DNA from: Methylococcaceae bacterium
GTDB taxonomy: Bacteria; Pseudomonadota; Gammaproteobacteria; Methylococcales; Methylomonadaceae
Length of the DNA stretch: 13,949 nt
NCBI GenBank assembly: GCA_005779525.1
Contig: SXIZ01000181.1
Span: 1-13,949 of the forward strand
Direction: 5' to 3'
Shown: positions 1 to 7,580 of the stretch, piece by piece
Layout of the letters: each line of letters begins with the position of its first letter
Numbering within the stretch: the stretch's first letter is position 1
Program-made: the position numbers and the translations under genes
Notes under the pieces: generated by a model
What the model was told of the DNA's origin: nothing
Seen by the model: the letters and a program-made list of their open reading frames with translations, nothing else
Databases searched by the model: none

Positions 1-466
1 CTTGTCCCACTTAACCAGCCTGTAACAGTAGAAACCTTTGGTGGCCGAATTCATGTTGAATGGAATCCAGATGCCGCAGTGACTCCGTTGGGCCAATTAC
101 CCTTCTTCATAGAATTTTTGCATGTCAGCGGTTTATATGAATCCTGGGTTACGCAATGCCCCTTACGTTGGACGAGTCCGAATGCGCCGTTGAAACGTGA
201 TGTCTTGGGTACACTCCTACTCTCAATAATTTCTGGACATCAACGGTACACACATATCAATGCCTTACGAGGCGACGGGGTCAATCCTGAATTGCTAGGG
301 ATGACCAAAGTGGTCAGCGAAGATTCCGTTCGACGTAGCTTGCTCGCATTGGATGAAGATAGCGGTGGCCCTCCAACGATGGTGCCGAATTCTGAGTGCG
401 GCATTGGTGAAATATCTCGGGGGTCGTCAACTACAGCCACCAAATTGTATTCCGGCACCAGCATAA
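1..466 (+). pseudogene. Truncated IS transposase remnant (IS1380-like N-terminal region)
   Basis: The frame is open from base 1, so the gene begins outside the window. The readable part includes a 'VTPLGQLPFFIEFL' segment, a helical stretch around 'RDVLGTLLLSIISGH', 'RYTHINALRGDGVNPELLG' and 'SEDSVRRSLLALDED'. This layout matches the N-terminal, DNA-binding region of DDE transposases of the IS1380/IS4 type, which are normally above 400 residues. After about codon 122 (near base 364) the frame no longer looks like transposase, although it stays open to 513. A second frame (bases 362-466) encodes a plausible transposase tail containing 'LVKYLGGRQLQPPNC' and ends at TAA 464-466. I infer an internally deleted or frameshifted element lacking the DDE catalytic core. 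Its end lies about 20 bases from the stop of the convergent histidine kinase gene. IS family assignment is from memory of family patterns and is moderately sure. Confidence 0.6.
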
Positions 467-489
467 GCTATGCAAGTGCTCTTTTTAGG

Positions 490-2502
490 TTAATTTTTAA
501 CATTGGGGGCTGAAAGTGGAATCAGCAACTCAAATACCGTACCCTGATCGACAACACTGCGCACGACAATCTCGCCACCCAGAACGCCAGTCACAATATT
601 ATGCACAATACTCAAGCCCAAACCGCTCCCGCCCAACCCCAGTTTAGTCGTAAAAAAGGGATCAAAAATTCGGTTGAGATTAGCGGTGGGAATACCCATA
701 CCATTATCCGAAAATAAAATTTTTACCTTGTAGCCAGGAATTATTTCTGCCTGTAAGCGCATTTTGCCCGGAAAATCTTCAGCAAAAGCATGCAACATAG
801 CATTATTGACTAAGTTGCTAATCACCTGCCCCAATGGCCCTGGATAGCTATCAAGTTCTATATTCGATGGAATCGCCAATTCAATCGTAAACACGGTTTT
901 CTTCAATGCTGGATAAATCGTCGCTAGCAACTCATTCATGGTGACTAACAAATCAAAGCGCCTGCGATTGGAGCTCGTTTGATCAACCGCGACGCGTTTA
1001 AAGCTGGTAATTAATTCCGCAGCGCGCCGTAGATTGCGATCAATCAGCACGGAGGCTTGCTCGGAATGCTGCATATAGCTATCCAATAACGATTTACGCA
1101 GCCCCAACTTGGCTTCAGCATTAAATTGCTTAGTTTTTTCGGCAAAGGATGTCGCCACCATCAGGGCATTTCCAATGGGCGTATTCAGCTCATGCGCCAC
1201 ACCAGCCACTATTCCCCCTAAACAGGCTAATTTCTCGGCATGTACTAATTTATCCTGCGCTAATTCTAATTGTTCAATGACATTAGATAGCTCTTCGTTA
1301 CGCTTAGCAAGTTCCCGGGTACGTAGGAATACCCGTTCCTCCAATTCATTTTCGATTTGTTTTTGTTGGCTGACATCAACCGCCATGTTCGCAAACAAAC
1401 ATTCTTGTTCAGTCCAAGAAATAGCAAAAGTTGTACACAATAAATAACGCAGTGTTTGTGGAGGAACATCAAAGCGTGGATTCGATTCTAACTCCCCTGC
1501 CTCACTAAAAACCGCTGCCGTATGATCACGCCAGAGAAATTTGGCATGATATGGACCGATGGGCTCACCCGTTATTTGAATTGTGTGCAGGATTCTGCGG
1601 AAAGTCTCAGCCTGATTACCATGATATATTAAAGTTTCTATAGATTTACCAATTGCTAACTCTGCGGGAATGCCGTAGATCTCTTCGGAAGCACTGTTCC
1701 ATAGCACGACAATACCATCGGTATCAAACCACTGGATGGCTACGTTTGGCGTATTTTCCAAGGTAGCTCGCATTCTATGCTCGCTCGCTTCCAAAGCCGA
1801 CTGCCGCGCGGTGACCGATTCCGCCATTAAATTAAAATTCACAGCTAGCTGTGACAACTCGTCAGCACCCTTTTGCGGCGCACGTGTTTGATAATCTCCA
1901 TTGGCTAAGGCTTGGCTAGCATTCATTAAACGTACGATGCGCGCATTAAAGCGCATACCCAACAAGATTAAAAACATCATAACCAGCATAATCGTAACCG
2001 TGAGCAGCAGCAGACTATCTTTTAGGATATGCACTTTAGCATACCTAAACATCTGGGTTGATAATCCATAGCGTAGAGTCCCAACCTTATTGTCAACCAG
2101 CATGGGTTGGGCGATATGAATGACGCCTGCATTAATTGCAGCATCAAAATCACGGGTAGGCTGCGGCAAGGGCTGAGGAATCACTTCACTTTGTGCGGCT
2201 ATTTCTCCAGTATCTGCTAGCAACGCAATATACACTATCCCTTTCTCATCGCCAGCAATCAGCTCCTTAAAATAATCTTGCAGCACAGTGATCTGATCCG
2301 ACGTGGTATTCGGAGAAAGTGCCAAATTTAGAGTTTCAGATAATTGACGTACTTCAGTCTCAACAATAATGCGCTCCAGCTCCTGTAACACCCGGATATT
2401 GTTATACCCAAAAATACCGAACAATGTTAATACAATAACCACCCCCCCAACCAATACCCGAAATCGCAACGATGCAATGAGTGGAAAAGCAGACATCAGC
2501 AT
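490..2502 (-). CDS. Membrane sensor histidine kinase (HAMP, PAS, HisKA, HATPase)
   Basis: Predicted inner-membrane histidine kinase of 670 residues. It has an N-terminal membrane helix (about 15-33), a periplasmic sensor region (about 34-162), a second helix (about 163-183), a HAMP linker (184-236), and a PAS domain (about 242-380, starting 'RATLENTPNVAIQWFD'). A coiled coil (381-425) leads into the phosphoacceptor box 'VAHELNTPIGN' with His437. The ATP-binding domain has an N box (Asn563, Asn567), G1 'DNGMGIP' (599-605), F box 'IFDPFFTTK' and G2 'GGSGLGL' (624-630). All catalytic motifs are present, so it should be active. It lies 5 bases after the stop of the response-regulator phosphodiesterase gene and is surely co-transcribed with it, which makes that protein its likely partner. 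The Shine-Dalgarno TAAGGA fits the second ATG (2496) better than the first (2502). Residue numbers count from 2502. The signal sensed is unknown. Confidence 0.93.
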   Translation of the reverse strand: MLMSAFPLIASLRFRVLVGGVVIVLTLFGIFGYNNIRVLQELERIIVETEVRQLSETLNLALSPNTTSDQITVLQDYFKELIAGDEKGIVYIALLADTGEIAAQSEVIPQPLPQPTRDFDAAINAGVIHIAQPMLVDNKVGTLRYGLSTQMFRYAKVHILKDSLLLLTVTIMLVMMFLILLGMRFNARIVRLMNASQALANGDYQTRAPQKGADELSQLAVNFNLMAESVTARQSALEASEHRMRATLENTPNVAIQWFDTDGIVVLWNSASEEIYGIPAELAIGKSIETLIYHGNQAETFRRILHTIQITGEPIGPYHAKFLWRDHTAAVFSEAGELESNPRFDVPPQTLRYLLCTTFAISWTEQECLFANMAVDVSQQKQIENELEERVFLRTRELAKRNEELSNVIEQLELAQDKLVHAEKLACLGGIVAGVAHELNTPIGNALMVATSFAEKTKQFNAEAKLGLRKSLLDSYMQHSEQASVLIDRNLRRAAELITSFKRVAVDQTSSNRRRFDLLVTMNELLATIYPALKKTVFTIELAIPSNIELDSYPGPLGQVISNLVNNAMLHAFAEDFPGKMRLQAEIIPGYKVKILFSDNGMGIPTANLNRIFDPFFTTKLGLGGSGLGLSIVHNIVTGVLGGEIVVRSVVDQGTVFELLIPLSAPNVKN

Positions 2503-2504
2503 TA

Positions 2505-2510
2505 TCCTTA
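2505..2510 (-). promoter_or_regulatory. Shine-Dalgarno of the kinase gene, overlapping the upstream stop codon
   Basis: On the minus strand the sequence reads TAAGGATAATGCTGATG. The TAA stop of the phosphodiesterase gene is also the first part of the ribosome binding site TAAGGA. Spacing is only 2 bases to the ATG at 2502 but 8 bases to the ATG at 2496, so 2496 is probably the true start. The overlap predicts translational coupling of effector and kinase. Confidence 0.6.
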
Positions 2511-4757
2511 TTTTGGACAGGAGTGCAGCCAGCTTTGGAGTTCATCTAAGGTCATAGGCCGCGCGTGTAGATAGCCCTGAATTGAATCGTAACCTAAGTC
2601 TTTTAGGATAGTTTGTTGTAACTGCGTTTCTACGCCTTCAGCAAGCACCTCCATTTTTAACTGCTGTCCTAATTGTGCAATAGCACCCGCAATTTCGCGG
2701 TCATGATGCGAATCCACCAATTCATTGATAAATGAACGATCTATTTTTAATCTATCAATTCTTAAGCGCCGTAAATACGCTAGCGACGAAAAGCCTGTCC
2801 CAAAATCATCCAATGAAATACGAAATCCCAGTTTTTTACAATCTTCGATAGACCGCCAAGCCATTTCAATTTCTTGCATCAAGGTACTTTCGGTAATCTC
2901 AATTTCAATATTTCCTGGAGTTATTTTGTGGGTCCTTAACACATCATTCACAAACCCCAAAAAATCTGGTTGCCGCAACTGTTCGACCGAGACGTTAATT
3001 CCCATCACTAATTCCCGCCAGCCGTTTTGAATTAGTAGCGCTAGCGTCACACTCGCCCGATCGAACACCCAACGGCCAATCGCATTAATCAAGCCACAGG
3101 TTTCAGCTATCGGTATAAAGAGCTCTGGAGACACCATCGTACCATCAGGTTTACACCAACGAATCAACGCCTCTAGCCCGATTAAGCGACCATCCACAAT
3201 GCAAATTTGTGGTTGATAAACCAAATAAAATTCATTGTGAGTAATAGCATGCTTCAACTCAAGGGTCATCTGTACCCGTTCCTGCACTTGCCTAGACATT
3301 TCCTGAGAGTAGTAACCCACTCCCCCGCGATGTTTAAGTTTGGCCTTTTTTAATGCGGTGTAGGCGGCAGTGAGCAGTGAAATGCCATTGACCCAATCTC
3401 CATTAACGGCTGCCATTCCAGTTGTCACCGAAATAGGGTAACTTTCTTCACTAACTTTAATCGGCTGTATGAAAACAGCTTGCAGCCGTTCCGCTGAAAG
3501 ACAACTTGCAGGCCCCTGCAAGCCAAAAGCATCGCCAGCAATCCGGGCAATAATCACGGGTTCGTCGTTAAAAACCTGTTTTAAGCGTTCGGCTATGGCA
3601 CACAATAATTGATCTCCGGTATGCGGACCGATGGTACTGGAAATAGTGTTAAAGTCATCAATATCCATCAACGCAATACAACTATCGCTAAATCGTGTAT
3701 TGACCAAGGTATTCACTGTTTGTAAGAATTGATTGCGATTCGCTAAACCCGTCATAGGATCACGATACGCCAGATCATGTAAGCGTCCGATGAGCGCGAC
3801 AATATCGATACATAATCCCACATTATTCGCAAATAACTGCGCCAAGTCTCGATACAGAAACGACTCTCGACCTTGGCCTTCAAGGTAAATCAACATCGGA
3901 TAGGTACTAGAATTACAATACAGTAAACCCGAAGCTTCGGTGATCACATTGGCGTTGGTTTCTTTTAACTGCCGCAATGCCTTGATTAACGACTCATCCT
4001 GAATCATATCAATCGTCAATCCTACAAAGGATGCATATTTGCTACTGGCACTCACCACTTTATATTTGGGAAGGGTGTTTTTTTCTTCAGTCACAATTAA
4101 GGTAATAATCCAAGCGGAAAGATCATCACGTAAATTGTCAATATATTTGCCCAAACCATCCAAAAAGTCGGCAAAATCGGCACGTAAAATTAAATCACTG
4201 GAAGATTTTAAAATGGTTTGCAAACCATCATAGCCCAGCTTAATGCTACGTAATTGCTCATAACTGCGAATTGCAGAGGTCAAAATTCCGATAATACGAT
4301 TATGACTCAGCTCACTTTTAGTGCGGTAATCATTAATATCATAGCGAGACAGTACTTCTAATTCTGGCGCATAACCCGGTTGCCCAGTGCGTAAAATAAT
4401 GCGCGGCAGAAGGAGTTTTTTTTCTTCACGCAGGTAGGTCACAAATCTAAGCCCGGCATCATCAGTCTCCATCACCACATCCAGCAAAATCACGGCAATA
4501 TCCTGATAAATATCAATTTGTGCTTTGGCTTCCGCTGCAGAATAGGCATGTAATAACTCCAGTGTCCGCCCCATGATCTCAAGGCCATTCAATGAAAATT
4601 CGGTAGCTTGGTGCACTTCGTCATCATCATCTACAATAAAAACTCGCCAAGTTAAAGCCGTTAGTCCGCCATTGTTGCTTTCATACTCAGAAATAAAGTC
4701 AATCAGATCATCGTTATCAGCTGGATTTTGAATTGTGTTATGGTTCATAGCATTCAC
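2508..4757 (-). CDS. Response regulator c-di-GMP phosphodiesterase (REC, DUF3369, degenerate GGDEF, EAL)
   Basis: Cytoplasmic 749-residue protein. A receiver domain (about 36-165) has acidic Asp43-46, phosphoacceptor Asp93 in 'ILLDVVMET', Thr124 and Lys147. A DUF3369-like region follows (about 170-325). The GGDEF domain (about 330-485) keeps 'DPMTGLANRNQF', but its active site reads A407-G-D-A-F instead of GG(D/E)EF, and there is no RxxD inhibitory site at the usual place. It is therefore probably not a cyclase. The EAL domain (about 497-745) is complete: E529-A-L, N588, E620/E623 ('IEITES'), D650-D651-FGTG, K671, E707-G-V-E-T and Q727-G-Y. The predicted role is phosphorylation-controlled hydrolysis of c-di-GMP to pGpG, driven by the kinase encoded just downstream. 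The 4757 start is GTG. An in-frame ATG at 4748 with a weak AAGTGA site upstream is a good alternative. Confidence 0.93.
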   Translation of the reverse strand: MNAMNHNTIQNPADNDDLIDFISEYESNNGGLTALTWRVFIVDDDDEVHQATEFSLNGLEIMGRTLELLHAYSAAEAKAQIDIYQDIAVILLDVVMETDDAGLRFVTYLREEKKLLLPRIILRTGQPGYAPELEVLSRYDINDYRTKSELSHNRIIGILTSAIRSYEQLRSIKLGYDGLQTILKSSSDLILRADFADFLDGLGKYIDNLRDDLSAWIITLIVTEEKNTLPKYKVVSASSKYASFVGLTIDMIQDESLIKALRQLKETNANVITEASGLLYCNSSTYPMLIYLEGQGRESFLYRDLAQLFANNVGLCIDIVALIGRLHDLAYRDPMTGLANRNQFLQTVNTLVNTRFSDSCIALMDIDDFNTISSTIGPHTGDQLLCAIAERLKQVFNDEPVIIARIAGDAFGLQGPASCLSAERLQAVFIQPIKVSEESYPISVTTGMAAVNGDWVNGISLLTAAYTALKKAKLKHRGGVGYYSQEMSRQVQERVQMTLELKHAITHNEFYLVYQPQICIVDGRLIGLEALIRWCKPDGTMVSPELFIPIAETCGLINAIGRWVFDRASVTLALLIQNGWRELVMGINVSVEQLRQPDFLGFVNDVLRTHKITPGNIEIEITESTLMQEIEMAWRSIEDCKKLGFRISLDDFGTGFSSLAYLRRLRIDRLKIDRSFINELVDSHHDREIAGAIAQLGQQLKMEVLAEGVETQLQQTILKDLGYDSIQGYLHARPMTLDELQSWLHSCPK

Positions 4758-4821
4758 TTTGCTTTGATATTTAGGGTATAGGATTTAAGCAGCAGCAGAG
4801 CGACTGCGGAAAATTGCTACA

Positions 4822-4840
4822 GCAAAACAAAAAATTTTGC
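4822..4840. repeat. AT-rich inverted repeat upstream of the phosphodiesterase-kinase operon
   Basis: GCAAAA and TTTTGC flank a 7-base centre, about 65-83 bases upstream of the response-regulator start. It may be an operator or part of a weak terminator for the binding-protein gene. No clear sigma-70 boxes could be placed in the 4758-4980 gap. Confidence 0.3.
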
Positions 4841-4889
4841 CCGGCATTTGTTAAAGCAATTAAAACCTGTCATCCACGTTCGCTACTAA

Positions 4890-4905
4890 ACAAACCCATG
4901 TTTGT
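4890..4905 (-). terminator. Weak hairpin downstream of the binding-protein gene
   Basis: On the minus strand ACAAAC and GTTTGT pair as a 6-bp stem with a 4-base loop (ATGG), followed by TTAG. It lies about 75 bases past the stop at 4981. Low GC and a short T tract make it at best a weak terminator, so some read-through into the phosphodiesterase-kinase operon is possible. Confidence 0.3.
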
Positions 4906-4980
4906 AACCGTTTCAACATAGTTGCTCAGTGCGATAGTTAAGCAAGCCATAGAATTTAATCAGCACTCATCCAACCACCC

Positions 4981-5409
4981 TCAGGGTGTAAACACCACTT
5001 TGACCGATGCATCTATCTGATCTTTATTAATATATCCAACAATATTAGGACTCTCAGTCAGCAGCTTTTTAACCGCATTCGCATCCGGAACTTCTTTGGG
5101 CGGGATACCTTTACCTGAAAACACCAATTTTGCCCAATATGCGCGTAACTGATGCTCGCTCTTCTTGGTAACTAGAGCATGGAATTGTTCTTTTTGTGCT
5201 GAGCCATCCATTTGCTCTATCGGGATAATCTTTGAGCCCTCTGGATATTCCAGCAATTTTCCTAAAAAAATATCCCTCACTTGCTGTTCATCTAATGCGG
5301 CAATAGTAGATTTAGCGCTGACAACGACACAAATATCACTAGCCGATCCCATCGGAACAAACAGCAATAACAAAAACACTAAACAAACTTTTGTCCAAAA
5401 GCGCTGCAT
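4981..5409 (-). CDS. Small secreted PstS-like (phosphate-type) substrate-binding protein
   Basis: Predicted periplasmic protein of 142 residues. From Met at 5409 there is a classic signal peptide (positive n-region 'MQRFWTK', hydrophobic 'VCLVFLLLLFVPM', likely cleavage after 'GSAS' near residue 24). The mature part has the short PBP-like pattern of proteins annotated as phosphate ABC transporter substrate-binding proteins: 'VRDIFLGKL', 'IIPIEQMDGSAQKEQFH', 'AYWAKLVFSGKGIPP', 'NIVGYINKD'. It is about half the size of a full PstS, and no ABC permease or ATPase gene is nearby. A sensing or accessory role is therefore more likely than transport. The frame is open upstream to 5535 (other starts at 5508 and a TTG at 5535, the latter overlapping the porin stop), but these would put 33-42 extra residues before the signal peptide. 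Ribosome binding sites are poor for all of them. It lies directly downstream of the porin gene and is probably co-transcribed with it. Confidence 0.82.
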   Translation of the reverse strand: MQRFWTKVCLVFLLLLFVPMGSASDICVVVSAKSTIAALDEQQVRDIFLGKLLEYPEGSKIIPIEQMDGSAQKEQFHALVTKKSEHQLRAYWAKLVFSGKGIPPKEVPDANAVKKLLTESPNIVGYINKDQIDASVKVVFTP

Positions 5410-5518
5410 CCTATTAGCGCGGCCTTCGCTTTGACAGATGCAAACAGCAACGTGTGTTTTATCCGCGGTAACATCTGTGGTCAATTTAGCTTGATAAATA
5501 AGGTTCATGACCTGAGAC

Positions 5519-6793
5519 TCAAAAGATAAAATCAACTGAGAGATTAATCAGATCGACGCTATTATCGCGATCACGGAACTGAGCAGAATTATTAACTTGT
5601 GAAAATAACCCGCCCCCGGTTCCTGGCTGACCCGATTGAGTAGTGGTTTCAATATGATCCCACTGCAATTTCAGATCGACATTAGGCAGCACATCGTAAC
5701 GAATCCCTAAAGCATAAGTATCCTGATCCATAGGATTGGTTTGTAAGATATTGCTTACAATTGCATTAGTACTTGGAAATCCTAATTCGGCTATCCCTTG
5801 AAACGTCCCCCCATGAAAACTTGTGGACCCATCATTTTGTAGATGAGAAAAGAGAATATAAGGTGTCCATTTACCTATCCGCGTACCTGCAGAAACGTAG
5901 AAACTAGAAACATTGGCAATAAATGATTCGGTAGAACGAGTCGCAAATTCACCCGTAACAAAATAGTCTTCGTTATCCCAGTTTGCTCCCACTGAAAATA
6001 CCGTGATACGTTTATTTTGTGAATTTAGTGCATTATGATTAGAACATGCCGACTTATCCTCTAGAGTACAAATGACATCCAACGCCAAAAATGCTTGACC
6101 CAATAACGCATTATTGGTGTTATTAAAATGATTACTAGCTCCCAGTTGGAGCATGAAATTGTCATACGTCGCAACAAGATTAACGCCAGCTAAATGATGA
6201 GTATCGACCTTCGTACCTAAGATAAAGTTATAACTGCCATTACCGTAAAACGGCTGGATCAACAAATTCACATCCCTTATCGCGGCTTTCCATATCATAT
6301 CGATACCATTCACGTTACTAAATGGCATCATAGGCGTATAAAATTCTGCCGGTGGACGCACCCATGGATGCACGTAATTAACATTCTGATATTCAGAAAG
6401 CATATACGTCGACGGACGCAAACGTCCTATGCGTACTGAAAATTTTGAAGTGGGTTGAAATTTAACAAAGCCCCATTCTAATTGTGGCGCCCAAGAGCCA
6501 TTACTCAGCTGCTGGGTGACACCTTGCACGGTAAAACCGATACGATCATTCGGATTCCAATCCAGCTGCAGCCCAGCCTTGCTAGCAGCCTTCCAATTAA
6601 AATCACTGGATTTACCTGCTCCAGTGCCTTGAGTGTAATAATTTTCGACGTAATCCGCTTCATGGATTGAGTTATAAATAACATTAAAGGTACCAAACCC
6701 TTTAAGCGTCAAACCGTCTAGCAATTCATATGCGCTAACCTTGAAAGAACTCAATATTGCACACAGAGTGAATGCTAAAATTAATTTTCGCAT
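5519..6793 (-). CDS. Outer-membrane porin-like beta-barrel protein
   Basis: Predicted outer-membrane protein of 424 residues. The signal peptide is 'MRKLILAFTLCAILSSF...VSA' with cleavage near residue 21. The rest alternates short beta-strand-like segments ('LTLKGFGTFNVIY', 'RIGFTVQGVTQQL', 'KFSVRIGRLRP', 'YALGIRYDVLPNVDLKLQW') and ends in '...INLSVDFIF', with the terminal Phe typical of BAM substrates. A 'WVRPPAEFYTPM' stretch sits about one third along. No enzyme motif is visible. The start at ATG 6793 is chosen because it begins the signal peptide and has GGA 6 bases upstream. The frame extends to a TTG at 6832 without good reason. The neighbour downstream is the small binding protein, which suggests that pore and binding protein handle or sense the same solute. 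The solute cannot be read from the sequence. Confidence 0.85.
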   Translation of the reverse strand: MRKLILAFTLCAILSSFKVSAYELLDGLTLKGFGTFNVIYNSIHEADYVENYYTQGTGAGKSSDFNWKAASKAGLQLDWNPNDRIGFTVQGVTQQLSNGSWAPQLEWGFVKFQPTSKFSVRIGRLRPSTYMLSEYQNVNYVHPWVRPPAEFYTPMMPFSNVNGIDMIWKAAIRDVNLLIQPFYGNGSYNFILGTKVDTHHLAGVNLVATYDNFMLQLGASNHFNNTNNALLGQAFLALDVICTLEDKSACSNHNALNSQNKRITVFSVGANWDNEDYFVTGEFATRSTESFIANVSSFYVSAGTRIGKWTPYILFSHLQNDGSTSFHGGTFQGIAELGFPSTNAIVSNILQTNPMDQDTYALGIRYDVLPNVDLKLQWDHIETTTQSGQPGTGGGLFSQVNNSAQFRDRDNSVDLINLSVDFIF

Positions 6794-6838
6794 GGTTGAT
6801 CCATGACAACATTCCTCAGCATTTGCAAGCAAGCACCA

Positions 6839-6883
6839 CTAGCCTACTAAACCATTATCAGTGCGAATTACTTGCAACGCCAT
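6839..6883 (-). other. Possible 14-codon leader ORF upstream of the porin
   Basis: On the minus strand a near-perfect Shine-Dalgarno GGAGG stands 5 bases before an ATG at 6883, opening MALQVIRTDNGLVG and stopping at TAG 6841-6839. That TAG is in the same frame as the porin start 45 bases further on. It has a much better ribosome binding site than the porin itself. It may be a leader peptide, a true tiny gene, or chance; nothing in the peptide is recognisable. Confidence 0.3.
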
Positions 6884-7249
6884 AAACACCTCCAAATCAA
6901 AACACCAACAAGCCTTTACAGCTACTGAAAAGTCATACGAAGGTTACACTTATGAGAAATAGTATTTTAAAATCAATTATTTATATCAAAATTTTCGTAA
7001 CACCTTTTCAAGAGTATAACGAGAAAACCAGGCTTAGCAATCCCCCCAAATGGAGGAGCGATTAGCTTTAGCGCGTGTTAGTTTAAAACAGCTAACATCA
7101 CTGCTAGCCATAAGTACAAGCAAACACTACGGAGAATACAAAACTCAAAGATTGAAAAGCCGTTATAAATCTTTGTGGCTTTTAGTCTTGAAGAATAGCG
7201 ATCTACGAGAGTATGCTGTTTGTCAACTTCGCATAAGAGGATGTGAATC
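6884..7249. other. AT-rich divergent intergenic region between porin and hicA-like gene
   Basis: About 370 bases without a convincing gene. The porin-proximal half is very AT-rich around 6950-7010 and probably holds the porin promoter, but no pair of boxes stands out. A 6-bp hairpin (TGTTAG 7076-7081 with CTAACA 7092-7097) is present. A 67-codon frame at 7050-7253 has biased, low-complexity composition and no family resemblance, so I do not call it a gene. Confidence 0.5.
7188..7217 (+). promoter_or_regulatory. Candidate sigma-70 promoter for the hicA-like gene
   Basis: TTGAAG (7188-7193) and TATGCT (7212-7217) are separated by 18 bases, giving a leader of about 25-30 bases to the ATG at 7250. 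AGAGGA lies 8 bases before that ATG as the ribosome binding site. Confidence 0.35.
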
Positions 7250-7510
7250 ATGAGTAAACATAAACACGTGCTACACACAATTTTTCAAGATCCTATCAGT
7301 GCCAATATGCATTGGCGTGAAGTGGAGTCCCTGCTAAACCACCTGGGCGCCACGGTTAAACCGACGCACGGGGCGCGCTTTCATGTCACCTTAAACAAAA
7401 TTGAAATTATCTTGCATCACCCGCATCAGAGCAGTGAGTGCACCCGCCAAGACATCAAACAAATTCGCGAGTTTTTGATCCAAGCTGGAATACAACCCGA
7501 AAGCGATTAA
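7250..7510 (+). CDS. hicA: HicA-like toxin family protein, orphan
   Basis: An 86-residue protein with the small double-stranded-RNA-binding-like fold pattern of HicA/YcfA mRNA interferases: 'WREVESLLNHLGATV' (22-36), 'GARFHVTLNKIEIILHHPH' (41-59) and a C-terminal helix 'IKQIREFLIQAGI'. The family normally cleaves mRNA and is neutralised by a co-encoded HicB. No hicB-like frame lies on either side: upstream is intergenic and 70 bases downstream an SDR gene begins. By ungapped alignment to the 'GSNH' of E. coli HicA, the catalytic His position is Phe44 here and the His is shifted to residue 45. Activity is therefore uncertain. The subfamily is widely annotated as HicA but may not be a toxin. 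Start ATG 7250 has a good AGAGGA site. Confidence 0.75.
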   Translation: MSKHKHVLHTIFQDPISANMHWREVESLLNHLGATVKPTHGARFHVTLNKIEIILHHPHQSSECTRQDIKQIREFLIQAGIQPESD

Positions 7511-7580
7511 CCCCCAAATGTTTCGTCTTTAGCCTACACTTTAAGCAATCCTAATTTTTGTTCTAGTATTCCGAGACCTT

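Noticed and set aside
240..464. 74-codon minus-strand frame inside the transposase remnant
   Set aside because: Antisense shadow of the transposase sequence with no family resemblance.
1109..1447. 112-codon plus-strand frame opposite the histidine kinase
   Set aside because: Lies fully antisense to the HisKA/PAS coding region and has a Ser/Cys/Ala-rich composition typical of shadow frames.
4981..5535. Longer version of the binding protein, overlapping the porin stop
   Set aside because: It needs a TTG start and places about 42 residues before an otherwise complete signal peptide.
7050..7253. 67-codon plus-strand frame overlapping the hicA-like start by ATGA, seemingly a HicB or antitoxin position
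   Set aside because: Composition is poor in coding signal, no HicB or other antitoxin pattern is visible, and the candidate hicA promoter lies inside it.
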